NCBI RefSeq assembly: GCF_008370255.1
Contig: NZ_SEUI01000004.1
Coordinates: 316,358 to 380,357, forward strand
DNA: 64,000 nt
Source: Pseudoalteromonas sp. FUC4
GTDB taxonomy: Bacteria > Pseudomonadota > Gammaproteobacteria > Enterobacterales > Alteromonadaceae
Direction of reading: 5' to 3'
The notes below the pieces were generated by a model. The model saw nothing but the letters and a program-made list of their open reading frames with translations, searched no databases and was not told the origin of the DNA. This document shows positions 45,957-55,813 of this stretch, piece by piece. The translations under genes and the position numbers were made by a program. How positions within the stretch are numbered: position 1 is the stretch's first letter; each line of letters opens with the position of its first letter.

Positions 45957-46877
45957 TTAAGCTTTGTAGCCACCTTCAATACCTTTGACCGCAATAGCTA
46001 CAGCATCATGAGCATGGAGTGATTCATAATGGTTTATTTGCAGCCAGTAATCACTGTAAGCGTCTGCTTCTAACAATGCTTTAATTTTACGTGCGGCATC
46101 TTCACAAAACATCAGGTTTTGACCATTCAAACGGGCAAATTCTTGCTCGTCTTCACGCTTAACTGCCGCTTGTACTGGTGTTTTTAGCTCAGCTTCAAGG
46201 GTATTAATTAGCGTCACAACGTCAAATTCTTGAATATTGCTATCAAGTTTTACTTTTACATTTGCGATAGAACGCTGCGAGTGAGGTGTAGCTACAATGC
46301 CTTGTGTGGTGCCTAGCCATTCGTGCACATCTTTTTGGCTTAAGGTTTCTTGGTTAAATTTTTCGTTAAATGCATTTTGTATAAGTTGGCGCGCAAGTGC
46401 TGCAGAGCATGGGCAGGTTGAGGAATAGGTAACATCTACGGTTAGCTCGTAACTAATAATGTTATTTTCAATTGTGCTAGTTAGTAAAACAGGGTAGCTT
46501 TTCCAACCCGCTTTACCACTTAATAATGATTTACGGCGTAGCGGTAATTCAAATTTAAATTCAATTTGTGCTTTATCACTCAGCCCTTCGTGGCTCGTTA
46601 TAAAGGTGTCGAGTGCTTGCGCTATAGTTTGCGGATTAACTTGCTGCTCGGTTGAAAGCAGATCAAGTGCCAAAAATAAGCGTGACATATGAATGCCTTT
46701 CGCATCTTCTTTATGCAAATTTACAAATGCACGCGCTTTAGCATTAACTGTAACCGGTGATAAGTCTCGTGACTCAAAAATAAATGGCAGTTCTATTTCG
46801 CCCATGCCCACCCAGTCTAATTTACCTGTTTGTAAAGCGGGTGCAGTGTCTGCTATATCTGGCATATTGGTTTGCAT
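45957..46877 (-). CDS. folE2: GTP cyclohydrolase I, type IB (FolE2)
   Basis: Converts GTP to dihydroneopterin triphosphate for folate and queuosine-type pathways. It is the metal-flexible alternative to FolE. The 306-residue sequence carries DWVGMGEIELPF, DAKGIHMSRLF, STCPCSAALARQLIQ (the metal-binding Cys) and GTTQGIVATPHSQRS. FolE2 genes are often Zur-regulated in bacteria that also own folE, but I saw no clear Zur box upstream. It is monocistronic, diverging from arcB. Confidence 0.93.
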   Translation of the reverse strand: MQTNMPDIADTAPALQTGKLDWVGMGEIELPFIFESRDLSPVTVNAKARAFVNLHKEDAKGIHMSRLFLALDLLSTEQQVNPQTIAQALDTFITSHEGLSDKAQIEFKFELPLRRKSLLSGKAGWKSYPVLLTSTIENNIISYELTVDVTYSSTCPCSAALARQLIQNAFNEKFNQETLSQKDVHEWLGTTQGIVATPHSQRSIANVKVKLDSNIQEFDVVTLINTLEAELKTPVQAAVKREDEQEFARLNGQNLMFCEDAARKIKALLEADAYSDYWLQINHYESLHAHDAVAIAVKGIEGGYKA

Positions 46878-47109
46878 GTGCGCTACTCATATTTTGGAGA
46901 TAATAAAGCGGGGCATTTTACACTAAATAATTTATTGCTGAAATGATGAGTTGAGGAGAGATGCGAAATCAAACATGAAAAATTCTGTTTTTATCGCACA
47001 ACATGAATATAGGGAGAAGAAAAATGCTAAAATCTGGGGAAATGGCATATTTATACATGCGCATTGCCTTCTTTATATTTAAGCACACAGCTAAGAGATA
47101 AAATTACGT

Positions 47110-49428
47110 ATGACCGATTATTCTTTGAGTCCCTGGGCTCGGGTACTTTCCAGCTCAATAACGCGATTTGGTGAATTTAAAACCGCAGCTATTTGTTACA
47201 CCTTATTTTTAACGGTATCTCTTATTTTATCGAGCATGTTTTATTATGTTGCTATTGGTGAATTAAACCTTGTTGATATTTTGGCTGTGGTGTTTTTTAC
47301 TGCTGTGGTTTCCCCTTTAATTATAAGTGTATTGCTTAATTCAATTCGTCAATTAGATGCCTCGTACGCTTATTTAGATAGCGCAACCAAACAAGAAAAG
47401 CTTTTAAATCAAACCTTAAAAGATAATATTAGTCGTTTAAATATTGAAATTGATGAACGTAAAATGGCGTTTCATGCCAAGCACCGCGCTATTGAAGAAC
47501 TACGACGAGAAATTGCTGAGCGTAAAAAAACACAACAAGAACTTGCTCAACAAAGTATGTTGCAACGCTCAATAGTTGATTCATCTCCTGATTTATTTTA
47601 TTACCGCGATAACAACGGTGTATTTGCCGGTTGTAATAAAATGTTTGAAGAAGTAATGGGAAAATCAAGCAGCGAACTCATTGGCAAAACGGTTGAGCAA
47701 ATATTTCCTAGTCACTTTTTAGCTGAAGTTTTGAAAACCGACAAAGAAGTAGAGCAAAGCCATAAAGCGCTGACTATAGATGTAGGCTATGAAGTGGACG
47801 GTGAAACACGTTGGTTTGAGCTTCGTAAATTACCTTTTATAAATGATGACGGTGACTATATTGGTTTACTGGGTTTTGGTCGTGATATTACTAGCCGTAA
47901 AGAAGCGGCTCAAGCACTTGAAACTGCCTACAAAGATAAAGGTAAGTTTATTGCTACGCTAAGCCACGAGCTGCGTACTCCGCTTAATGGTATTGTTGGT
48001 TTAACACGAATGCTGCTTGATACTGATTTAAACAAGCAGCAGCGTAGTTGGGGTAATACTATTTTTTCGAGCGCTGAAACACTCGGTAATATTTTTAACG
48101 ATATTATTGATTTAGATAAAATAGATAGAGATCAGCTCGATATAGCGACCAACTCTATTAATGTGTCAGACTTTATAAACGATGTAGTTAACTTTGCGGG
48201 TTTAATAGCAGAGCAAAAAGAACTTGAGTTTGATATTGAGCGCAATGGCATGCTTGATATTTATGCACAGCTCGATCCGACTCGTTTACGTCAAGTTGTT
48301 TGGAACTTAATTAATAACGCCGTTAAGTTTACTCAGCAAGGCAAAGTAACACTCGAATGTAGCCGAGAAAATCGTGTAGAAGGCCCATGGTTAGTTATTA
48401 AAGTGTCGGATACAGGTCAAGGTATTCCGCCGGAGCAGCTTGCTCATATATTTGATATGTATTACAAAGCTCCTGATTTAAAAGGTACTAATGCCATAGG
48501 CTCTGGTATTGGTTTAGCTGTAACTAAGGCACTTGTAAGTGCAATGAAAGGGATAATTACAGTAAATAGTACTGAAGGCGAAGGCAGCTGCTTTACAGTG
48601 CAAATACCACTTAGTTTATGCGTAGCACCAACAGAGCAAAGTTATGTTGGCCGTGGTTTGTATATTCTATTAGTAGAAGATGTACCTCTTAACGCCGAAA
48701 TTGCTACAAACTTATTAGAGCAACGCGGTCATGAAGTGTTATGGGCTGAAACGGGTGAAGATGCACTCTCGTTTGTTGAAACCGAAGATGACTTAGATTT
48801 AGTACTACTTGATATGCAATTGCCAGATATAAACGGTGACGTGGTTGCTAAACAAATACGCTCAGATAGCCACTTTGATAAGCTCCCAATAGTTGCTTTA
48901 ACAGCTAATGTACGCAGTGCTGAAAAAGAGCTTGAAGGTATTTCAATACAAGGAGCGCTTGCCAAACCAATTAATACAGTGAAGCTTGATAAAATGCTGG
49001 CTGACTTATTTGGTATTAAGCAAAGTGAATGCACAGAGCCACAGTTAAAAGTAAGTGAAGAAGCCCTTGAGAGTATTGATGGACACTTATTAGATATTGA
49101 AACAATAGAAGACTTTGTAAATTCGATGGGCTTAGTTGTGTTTAGACGCAGTAGCCAGCTATTCGAAAAGCTAAGTCCGCAGTATCAGCAAGAGTTACTT
49201 ATTTCATTAACTGCCGGCGATAGAGAAGAATATGAATCAGTAGCGCATAAGCTTAAAGGTGCTGCTGGATCAGTCGGCCTAAATGATGTGCAGCTTCATG
49301 CCAAAACAATGGAGCATGGTGCGATTGATGAATCTGATGAAGTGTTAAAGCAGTGGTTAGATGTTCTATCAGATAAAATAAATGAAGGACAAAAAACCCT
49401 TCATTTATTTTTACAACAATTAGAGTAA
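47110..49428 (+). CDS. arcB: Aerobic respiration control sensor kinase ArcB
   Basis: A tripartite hybrid kinase (772 residues; E. coli 778) that senses quinone redox state. Two membrane helices (about 28-48 and 55-77), a coiled coil (about 95-150), a PAS domain (about 152-265), HisKA with H286 (TLSHELRTPLNG), HATPase (about 390-502), receiver with D568 (VLLDMQLPD) and Hpt with H713 (AHKLKGAAGSVGL). Of the two PAS cysteines used in E. coli, only the Cys180 equivalent (C175, FAGCNKMF) is present; the Cys241 position appears to be Trp in ETRWFELRK. The partner gene arcA is convergent, 16 bp away. Confidence 0.93.
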   Translation: MTDYSLSPWARVLSSSITRFGEFKTAAICYTLFLTVSLILSSMFYYVAIGELNLVDILAVVFFTAVVSPLIISVLLNSIRQLDASYAYLDSATKQEKLLNQTLKDNISRLNIEIDERKMAFHAKHRAIEELRREIAERKKTQQELAQQSMLQRSIVDSSPDLFYYRDNNGVFAGCNKMFEEVMGKSSSELIGKTVEQIFPSHFLAEVLKTDKEVEQSHKALTIDVGYEVDGETRWFELRKLPFINDDGDYIGLLGFGRDITSRKEAAQALETAYKDKGKFIATLSHELRTPLNGIVGLTRMLLDTDLNKQQRSWGNTIFSSAETLGNIFNDIIDLDKIDRDQLDIATNSINVSDFINDVVNFAGLIAEQKELEFDIERNGMLDIYAQLDPTRLRQVVWNLINNAVKFTQQGKVTLECSRENRVEGPWLVIKVSDTGQGIPPEQLAHIFDMYYKAPDLKGTNAIGSGIGLAVTKALVSAMKGIITVNSTEGEGSCFTVQIPLSLCVAPTEQSYVGRGLYILLVEDVPLNAEIATNLLEQRGHEVLWAETGEDALSFVETEDDLDLVLLDMQLPDINGDVVAKQIRSDSHFDKLPIVALTANVRSAEKELEGISIQGALAKPINTVKLDKMLADLFGIKQSECTEPQLKVSEEALESIDGHLLDIETIEDFVNSMGLVVFRRSSQLFEKLSPQYQQELLISLTAGDREEYESVAHKLKGAAGSVGLNDVQLHAKTMEHGAIDESDEVLKQWLDVLSDKINEGQKTLHLFLQQLE

Positions 49429-49444
49429 AGCTAATTTACTCTAA

Positions 49445-50161
49445 TTAAGCGTCAATTTTACCGATAAAGCGGTAACCTTCACCATGGATGGTGCTGATTA
49501 ACTCAGACGTTGAGTTATCACTTTCAAAATGCTTACGAATGCGACGAATAGTAACGTCAACAGTACGGTCATTAGCACGAAGCTCACGGCCCGTCATATG
49601 CTTAATTAATTGCTCACGGCTGAAAATACGACCTGGAGAATCAAGCATTAAACGAAGTGCTCTATACTCACCTTTTGGTAAACGTTTTGCGTCGCCATTT
49701 GGAGAAGTAAGACAACGGCTGTTTTCATCAAGTTCCCAACCATTAAATGTAATAACACCATTTGTTTCTAGTGCAGACTCTTCACCGCCTAAAGCAGTAC
49801 GAGTAATTAGGTTGCGAGCTCTAATAGTTAATTCACGCGGGTTGAATGGCTTAGTAACATAGTCATCTGCACCAATTTCAAGACCTAAAATACGGTCAAC
49901 ATCGTTGTCGCGACCAGTTAGGAATATAAGGCCTACTTTACGCTTTTGGCGTAATTCACGGGCTAAAATAAGACCGTTTTTACCAGGAAGGTTGATATCC
50001 ATAACTACAAGATTAACGTCATCGTTATTTGTAAGCTTGTCATGCATATCATCGCCATCAATGGCTTCAATAACTTTGTACCCTTCAGCTTCAAATAAAC
50101 TAACTAGGTTCAGTCGAGTTACGTCTTCATCTTCTACGATTAGAATGACTGGCGTTTGCAT
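49445..50161 (-). CDS. arcA: Two-component response regulator ArcA
   Basis: An OmpR-family DNA-binding regulator of 238 residues, exactly the E. coli ArcA length. The receiver domain (1-120) has the phospho-Asp in [13 protein letters not shown] and the switch Lys in [10 protein letters not shown]. The C-terminal winged helix (about 135-235) has [20 protein letters not shown] and [13 protein letters not shown]. It represses aerobic metabolism genes when phosphorylated by ArcB. In E. coli arcA and arcB are unlinked; here they lie tail to tail. Confidence 0.95.
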   Translation of the reverse strand: MQTPVILIVEDEDVTRLNLVSLFEAEGYKVIEAIDGDDMHDKLTNNDDVNLVVMDINLPGKNGLILARELRQKRKVGLIFLTGRDNDVDRILGLEIGADDYVTKPFNPRELTIRARNLITRTALGGEESALETNGVITFNGWELDENSRCLTSPNGDAKRLPKGEYRALRLMLDSPGRIFSREQLIKHMTGRELRANDRTVDVTIRRIRKHFESDNSTSELISTIHGEGYRFIGKIDA

Positions 50162-50651
50162 TATTAATTAACCTTTTGGAATATTTTATTTATAAAAAAC
50201 CGGTGATGAACTTATAACCGATTACTAGAGATTATAGGATTATACCCATTTGTTAACAAGGAAAAAACAAATTGGATAAAAATAAAACAGCAGGGTGTCC
50301 AAAGTCTACTAAAAAGGGCAGTGCAAAAACTACTGTTTAATTGATATATACGTAGATGTAGTCATTTGAATCATAAAGTCGAAGCCATTTTCCTTTGATA
50401 ATTGATACATCATTCAATCAAGCAAGGTATTTAAAATAATCAGACTAATTCAAAGCAAAACTATATCACTTTCTAACTTTTCATCAATATATGTGATACA
50501 GCAAAGATAAAAAAGTTCATAAATCGCTTGGTAATATTTATTTAAGGTAATTAAATAATGTTACGCGCTTATCACATGCCTCATTAATGAGGTCATTAAA
50601 TGCTAATTCAAGGATGAATTTTAAATATATGTACTTTTTAGTGATCTTTAT
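50162..50651. other. 490-bp intergenic region upstream of arcA
   Basis: AT-rich and gene-free on both strands. It should carry the arcA promoter (minus strand) and the 3' end of the orphan kinase transcript. No repeat, hairpin terminator or known operator stood out. Confidence 0.5.
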
Positions 50652-52256
50652 TTAAGGAATAGTAATTATAAAGCGAGCACCGTGTTCTTCTTCAAGATCA
50701 AACATTACTCTTCCGCCAAGCGCTTGTGTTACTAGGTTATAAACTAAGTGCATCCCTAAGCCACTTGCACCTTGCCCGCGCTTTGAAGTTACAAAGGGGT
50801 CAAAAATTCTATTTTTAATGTTTTTATCAACGCCTAGGCCATTGTCAGAATAAACGATTGTTAATTTCTTCCCTACCAGCTCTACGTCAAAGCGAATTTC
50901 GTTGTTTTCTTTACCTATAAATCCATGAATTACAGAGTTCATAAGTAACTGTTGAAACACCTGCTGTAGAGGTTCTGACTTACTATGAATGATTAAGTCG
51001 TTCGGACAGTTAATAGTAACAATAGGCTTTTTAGACAGTAAATCAGATTGAATTGATGTTAAAACGTCAGTTATTAATGTATGTACATTAATATAGGTAT
51101 TAACACCGTCGTCTTGGATTACGGCTACTTTTTTAAAGTTGGATATAAGGTCTGCGGCGCGATTTAGGTTACGATAGATTAAATCTAAGTTTTCTATGCC
51201 TTCATCTATAAAGCGTTTTAGGTGGCTTGAAGTCAATTTTTTATCATTAAAGCTTTGTTGTATATCTGCTAATTTATCGCGAAGTAAGGTTGAGCCTGTA
51301 ATCCCAAGCCCTATTGGTGTATTAACTTCATGTGCAACACCTGCCACCATTTGCCCTAAAGACGCCATTTTTTCGTTTTCAACAATTTGTGTTTGATACT
51401 GGTGCATTCGCTCAAGGGTTGATAAAAGCTCTTGATTTGCTTCTCTGAGAGCGATTGTTCTCTGGTTTACTTTTTCTTCAAGACTTTGGTTTAGCTGTTT
51501 TATTTCCTGTTTATCTTTTTCGTGGCGCTCAAGTTGCCTTTTTGTGCGTGCAAGCATGATATTTAAGCTATTTGAAAGAGCGGTTATTTCTTTTACATCA
51601 GTTACTGGCGCTCGCGCATCGTAGTTATGATTTTTAGATACATCTTGCAATAACATACTTAATTGTTCTATCGGTTTAGCTATTCGTCGTTGAACTTTTG
51701 CTGCGATAAAGTACACAACTATTAATATTAATAGAGTGAGCAATACATCAATAAATATTTTTTGTTCTATATATACTTCTAAGCTCTCTAGGCTGCCACG
51801 CATATAAACATAGCCAATGAGTTTTTCATTATTATAAATAGGGCGAGTTAGCTCTATATGTGCACTCGTAATACGTGGGGTGGCTAGCTCATCTACACTG
51901 TCTATTCTCAGTGGAACTGGAGGCGTTTTTTTTGCATTAAAGCTAATAAAAAAAGCAGGTTTTTGAGATGCTTTTTCTATTGAGTAAATATGTATGTTTT
52001 TTACAAGAGGAATATTTTCAAAGGACTTGAGGCGTTTCTCTTCAGTTTTTCTATCATCTTCAGCTACTGATTTAGCAGCATCGAAAGCTACAATTTCAGA
52101 AAGTATAACGAGTTTATTAATAATTAATTGCTTTTGCTCTTTAACACTCAAGTACGTTGAAATAGAAATAGATAGCGATAAACAAATAGCTGTAATAAGC
52201 ATAATTAAATTTATGAGTGCTTTACGAATGCTACTTTGATGAACTTTTTTAGGCAT
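50652..52256 (-). CDS. Orphan sensor histidine kinase
   Basis: A 534-residue inner-membrane kinase. Helix 1 (about 15-36), periplasmic sensor region (about 40-167), helix 2 (about 168-186), HAMP (about 188-240), coiled coil (about 240-295), then a kinase core with H309 in GVAHEVNTPIGLG and ATPase motifs DNGLGVDKNI and SGLGMHLVYNLV. The HEVNTP H-box belongs to the group of kinases related to ZraS/DctB-like HPK4. No response regulator is adjacent, so the target is unknown. Confidence 0.88.
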   Translation of the reverse strand: MPKKVHQSSIRKALINLIMLITAICLSLSISISTYLSVKEQKQLIINKLVILSEIVAFDAAKSVAEDDRKTEEKRLKSFENIPLVKNIHIYSIEKASQKPAFFISFNAKKTPPVPLRIDSVDELATPRITSAHIELTRPIYNNEKLIGYVYMRGSLESLEVYIEQKIFIDVLLTLLILIVVYFIAAKVQRRIAKPIEQLSMLLQDVSKNHNYDARAPVTDVKEITALSNSLNIMLARTKRQLERHEKDKQEIKQLNQSLEEKVNQRTIALREANQELLSTLERMHQYQTQIVENEKMASLGQMVAGVAHEVNTPIGLGITGSTLLRDKLADIQQSFNDKKLTSSHLKRFIDEGIENLDLIYRNLNRAADLISNFKKVAVIQDDGVNTYINVHTLITDVLTSIQSDLLSKKPIVTINCPNDLIIHSKSEPLQQVFQQLLMNSVIHGFIGKENNEIRFDVELVGKKLTIVYSDNGLGVDKNIKNRIFDPFVTSKRGQGASGLGMHLVYNLVTQALGGRVMFDLEEEHGARFIITIP

Positions 52257-52407
52257 TATTTCATTATCGCCTGAATTAATTTTAATTATTTAGAATTTTA
52301 GTTTAGCAAAAAAGAAGGAAAGTGAAGGGTAAAAACTAAATTAATTCTTATATTTATTCGAAAGTTAGATTAAGCACGTTTGTGCTTAATCATTGTATAG
52401 AGTTAAA

Positions 52408-53433
52408 TTAGCTACTGTACACAGCAAATTTATTGTTCTTAAAAACGGTTTGATAGCTCTCAAATTGCGTTTCCAAAATAGGTGGGTATTTTAAAAAGCT
52501 GTTAGCGACGATATTTAGCTTTCCAACTTTAGTTAAATGCTGTTTTGCATTTGCTAAAAATGTTTCTGCTACTGTGTAGTCGGTTGCAATACCAGTATGA
52601 AAAGGTGGATTGCTAATAATTAAATCAAATTTACCGGTGATACTTTTAAGGCCGTCGCTTAATATAGCTTCGCCTTTGATGTTGTTAAGCTTTAAAGTTT
52701 GCTCTGTTGCATAAGTTGCCAGTGCACTTACATCACTACACACAAACTCAAGAGATGAGTTGTGTAGCCCTAAAAAGGTCGCGATTAAGCCAGCACCACA
52801 ACCAAAGTCGAGAACCCTACCTTGCTTAATTGTTGGTGCGTTTTCGAGTAGAACTTTCGTTCCTATATCTAAACTACCGTGATTAAACACTCCAGGAATA
52901 CTGATCGCTGTAAACTCGGTGTCGGCAACATTAACGACAAACTTTTTATGATAAGTCGTAATATCAAAGTGAGGGTGTTTAGAAATTTCAGCAAATGAAT
53001 AAAGAACGCAATGCTTTGCTGAATCAATTTTGTTACTAAACTCAGCTTTACCCGCTAATTGCTTTTCAATTGATTTAACACCACTTTTGTTTTCACCAAC
53101 AACTAATAGCTCGGCATCATCAGTAATAGCAGAACGAATATTATCAAGTGCCATTAATAACTCTGGTTTTGATTTAGGGTAGTAAAGAATAACTAAATCG
53201 TAGTCGTTACCAGGTATTGTGTGGCTTACATGAATATCAACATTTTTGGTGTTTTTAGCAAACTCCCCGTTAGCATGATTGTAACTAAACGCAGTTATCT
53301 TACTTTGCGGGTTCAGTTTTTTAAGCTCTGTTAAAAAGCCATCTTGAACAAAGTTGACCACCAAGATAGATTTGCCCGTTAGTGCCTCGCTATTACGAAG
53401 TAACAGTAAACTTGGGTTGGTTAATACGCTCAT
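52408..53433 (-). CDS. rsmC: 16S rRNA m2G1207 methyltransferase RsmC
   Basis: Methylates G1207 of 16S rRNA in the 30S subunit. The 341-residue protein has the RsmC double layout: a degenerate N-terminal methyltransferase-like domain and an active C-terminal domain with SAM motif VLDFGCGAGLIATFLG and the catalytic NPPFHTG. E. coli RsmC is 343 residues. It lies upstream of no close partner; trmB is 66 bp behind on the same strand and may share regulation. Confidence 0.92.
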   Translation of the reverse strand: MSVLTNPSLLLLRNSEALTGKSILVVNFVQDGFLTELKKLNPQSKITAFSYNHANGEFAKNTKNVDIHVSHTIPGNDYDLVILYYPKSKPELLMALDNIRSAITDDAELLVVGENKSGVKSIEKQLAGKAEFSNKIDSAKHCVLYSFAEISKHPHFDITTYHKKFVVNVADTEFTAISIPGVFNHGSLDIGTKVLLENAPTIKQGRVLDFGCGAGLIATFLGLHNSSLEFVCSDVSALATYATEQTLKLNNIKGEAILSDGLKSITGKFDLIISNPPFHTGIATDYTVAETFLANAKQHLTKVGKLNIVANSFLKYPPILETQFESYQTVFKNNKFAVYSS

Positions 53434-53499
53434 AAATGGCTTTGCCTTACAGTATGTTGAGTTTTATTAAAAATAAAAGTGAGTGTTTAAAGTTACAAA

Positions 53500-54225
53500 T
53501 TACTCAGTGCGTTCAAACATTAAATCCCACACGCCGTGACCTAGGCGATGTCCGCGCTGCTCAAACTTAGTAAGCGGGCGCAAATCTGGACGAGGAACAT
53601 AATCATTTGTTTCTGATTGGTTTTTAAAACCAGGCGCTACATTCATAACTTCGAGCATATGCTCTGCGTAATTTTCCCAATCTGTTGCCATATGAAAAAC
53701 ACCACCCATTTTAAGTTGGGCTCTTAGCTTTTCAACAAATTCAGTTTGTACAATACGGCGTTTGTGATGACGCTTTTTATGCCAAGGATCTGGGAAAAAC
53801 AACTGTAGTGTTGTTAAGCTTTCATTAGGTATGCAATCTGCAAGTACTTCAACTGCATCGTGTTCAAAAATGCGTAAGTTGGTAACGCCTGCTTCATCGG
53901 CATCCATTAAACAAGCACCAACGCCTGGGCGGTGTACTTCAATACCAATAAAGTTTAGGTGGGGAGCATTTGCTGCCATTTCGACAAGCGACTTACCCAT
54001 ACCAAAACCAATTTCTACTACTACATCGTTGTTGTTGCCAAAAACTTCGCTTAAATCAAGCATACCGTTTTTATGCTCTAGGCCCATTGTTGGCCAGCAT
54101 TTTTCGATTGCAGCGGCTTGGCCTTTGGTTAATCGACCTTCGCGTTTTACAAAACTACGAATGGTGCGGATGTATTTACCTTCTTGCTTAGCTTGCTCAA
54201 GGTTAGTGTTGCTTGATTCACTCAT
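53500..54225 (-). CDS. trmB: tRNA (guanine-46-N7)-methyltransferase TrmB
   Basis: Forms m7G46 in the variable loop of tRNAs. The 241-residue protein has SAM motif [49 protein letters not shown] and the C-terminal [17 protein letters not shown], all typical of TrmB (E. coli 239). It is divergent from mutY; in E. coli trmB, mutY and yggX are also neighbours. Confidence 0.95.
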   Translation of the reverse strand: MSESSNTNLEQAKQEGKYIRTIRSFVKREGRLTKGQAAAIEKCWPTMGLEHKNGMLDLSEVFGNNNDVVVEIGFGMGKSLVEMAANAPHLNFIGIEVHRPGVGACLMDADEAGVTNLRIFEHDAVEVLADCIPNESLTTLQLFFPDPWHKKRHHKRRIVQTEFVEKLRAQLKMGGVFHMATDWENYAEHMLEVMNVAPGFKNQSETNDYVPRPDLRPLTKFEQRGHRLGHGVWDLMFERTE

Positions 54226-54386
54226 ATTATTGGCCTGACAAAAACAATGTGTTTAAAAATGGTTGCATATTATCCCTGACCGAGACCGCAATCACAAGTA
54301 TTAGCTGGTTTTACACTCCGTATAGCTTGATCTTTTTGTTAACTGCAATAGACTGAGCCGCCATTGGGCATCAGTAAAAGTTAAAA

Positions 54387-55448
54387 ATGTTGGATTTAAA
54401 TAAAGAACAGTCAGGCTGGTTTTCTAATCAAGTTGTTGATTGGTATCACCTTCATGGGCGTAAAACACTCCCGTGGCAGCTAGGTAAAACACCTTATAAA
54501 GTGTGGGTGTCTGAAGTGATGCTGCAGCAAACCCAAGTTATTACTGTTATTCCATACTTTGAAAAGTTTATGCAAAGCTTTCCAGATATTATCGCTTTAG
54601 CTGATGCGGATGAAGACTTAGTACTGCATCACTGGACCGGCTTAGGGTATTACGCTCGTGCGCGTAACTTACACAAAACAGCTAAAATAGTGCGTGACAA
54701 ATACCAAGGTGAGTTTCCGAAAACACTCGATGAAGTAATAGATTTACCAGGAATAGGGCGCTCTACTGCAGGGGCTGTTTTATCATTGTCGCTTGGGCAG
54801 CATCACCCTATTTTAGATGGGAACGTGAAGCGAGTTTTAGCGCGCTATTTTATGGTTGAGGGCTGGTACGGCGTTAAAAAAGTCGAAAACCAGCTTTGGC
54901 ATTTATCAGAGCAGTTAACACCTAAAAATAATGTCACCGAATTTAATCAAGCTATGATGGATTTAGGGTCTAGCGTTTGCTCACGCAGTCGGTTTGATTG
55001 CGAGGCTTGCCCATTAAATTCAGGTTGTGGTGCTTTTAATGCAGGTAAAGTAAAAGAGTTTCCACATTCTAAACCTAAAAAAGCAGTACCAAAGAAGAGT
55101 TGTCATCAGTTAATTGTTCAGTGCGGCGATAAAGTGCTTATGGAAAAACGCCCTAACAGCGGTATTTGGGGAGGACTATTTGGCTTTTTTGAATTTAATG
55201 AGTATAAAGAGCTTGAGGTGTTTTTAGCTCAGCAAGGGTTAGAAGTTGATTTGGAAGAGCTTGAAGCATTTATTCATGTGTTTTCACACTTTGAGCTGAC
55301 TATTAGCCCGCATGTGCTCAATGTTGAGAAAATACCTGATGTAGTAAATGATAAACAATTGGTCTGGTATCCGCTTGATCAATCAATAGAGGTTGGCTTA
55401 GCAGCGCCAACTAAAAAGTTGGTTAAACAAATTACAGCAATAGTATAG
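54387..55448 (+). CDS. mutY: Adenine DNA glycosylase MutY
   Basis: Removes adenine mispaired with 8-oxoguanine. The catalytic domain has E43 (SEVMLQQTQ), the helix-hairpin-helix [11 protein letters not shown] and D144 ([10 protein letters not shown]). The [4Fe-4S] ligands are C198, C205, C208 and C214 (C-6-C-2-C-5-C spacing). A C-terminal NUDIX-like domain (about 228-350) reads the 8-oxoG. The 353-residue length matches E. coli MutY (350). yggX follows after 35 bp, the conserved mutY-yggX pair. Confidence 0.96.
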   Translation: MLDLNKEQSGWFSNQVVDWYHLHGRKTLPWQLGKTPYKVWVSEVMLQQTQVITVIPYFEKFMQSFPDIIALADADEDLVLHHWTGLGYYARARNLHKTAKIVRDKYQGEFPKTLDEVIDLPGIGRSTAGAVLSLSLGQHHPILDGNVKRVLARYFMVEGWYGVKKVENQLWHLSEQLTPKNNVTEFNQAMMDLGSSVCSRSRFDCEACPLNSGCGAFNAGKVKEFPHSKPKKAVPKKSCHQLIVQCGDKVLMEKRPNSGIWGGLFGFFEFNEYKELEVFLAQQGLEVDLEELEAFIHVFSHFELTISPHVLNVEKIPDVVNDKQLVWYPLDQSIEVGLAAPTKKLVKQITAIV

Positions 55449-55483
55449 AATAGCTCCATATTTAGCGTTAGAGAGAATCAATC

Positions 55484-55756
55484 ATGGCACGTACAGTATT
55501 TTGTCAAAAGTTACAAAAAGAAGCCGAAGGGCTTGGCTTTCAGTTATACCCTGGTGAAATTGGTGAAAAGGTTTTTAATAACATCTCTAAAGAAGCTTGG
55601 AGCCAGTGGCAACATAAGCAAACAATGCTTATTAACGAAAAGCATTTGAATATGATGGATCCAGAGCATCGCACGTTTTTAGAAGAACAAATGGTTGGTT
55701 TTTTGTTTGAAGACAAAGATGTAGAAATTGAAGGTTATCGACCGCCTGAAAAGTAA
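55484..55756 (+). CDS. yggX: Fe(II)-trafficking / oxidative protection protein YggX
   Basis: A 90-residue cytoplasmic protein beginning [20 protein letters not shown] with the conserved C7 and later [20 protein letters not shown]. YggX protects Fe-S clusters from oxidative damage, which fits its operon with the Fe-S enzyme MutY. AGAGAG precedes the ATG. A strong bidirectional terminator follows. Confidence 0.95.
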   Translation: MARTVFCQKLQKEAEGLGFQLYPGEIGEKVFNNISKEAWSQWQHKQTMLINEKHLNMMDPEHRTFLEEQMVGFLFEDKDVEIEGYRPPEK

Positions 55757-55760
55757 TTTT

Positions 55761-55800
55761 TAGACATAAAAAAGGGCTGATTAGCCCTTTTTTATGTCTA
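55761..55800. terminator. Bidirectional terminator between yggX and the hybrid kinase
   Basis: 18-bp perfect stem starting TAGACATAAAAAAGGGCT with loop GATT. T runs on both strands suit the two convergent genes. Confidence 0.92.
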
Positions 55801-55813
55801 AAGCATAGTTATA

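Noticed and set aside
45957..46877. Zur operator upstream of folE2
   Set aside because: No palindrome resembling the Zur consensus was found in 46878-47000.
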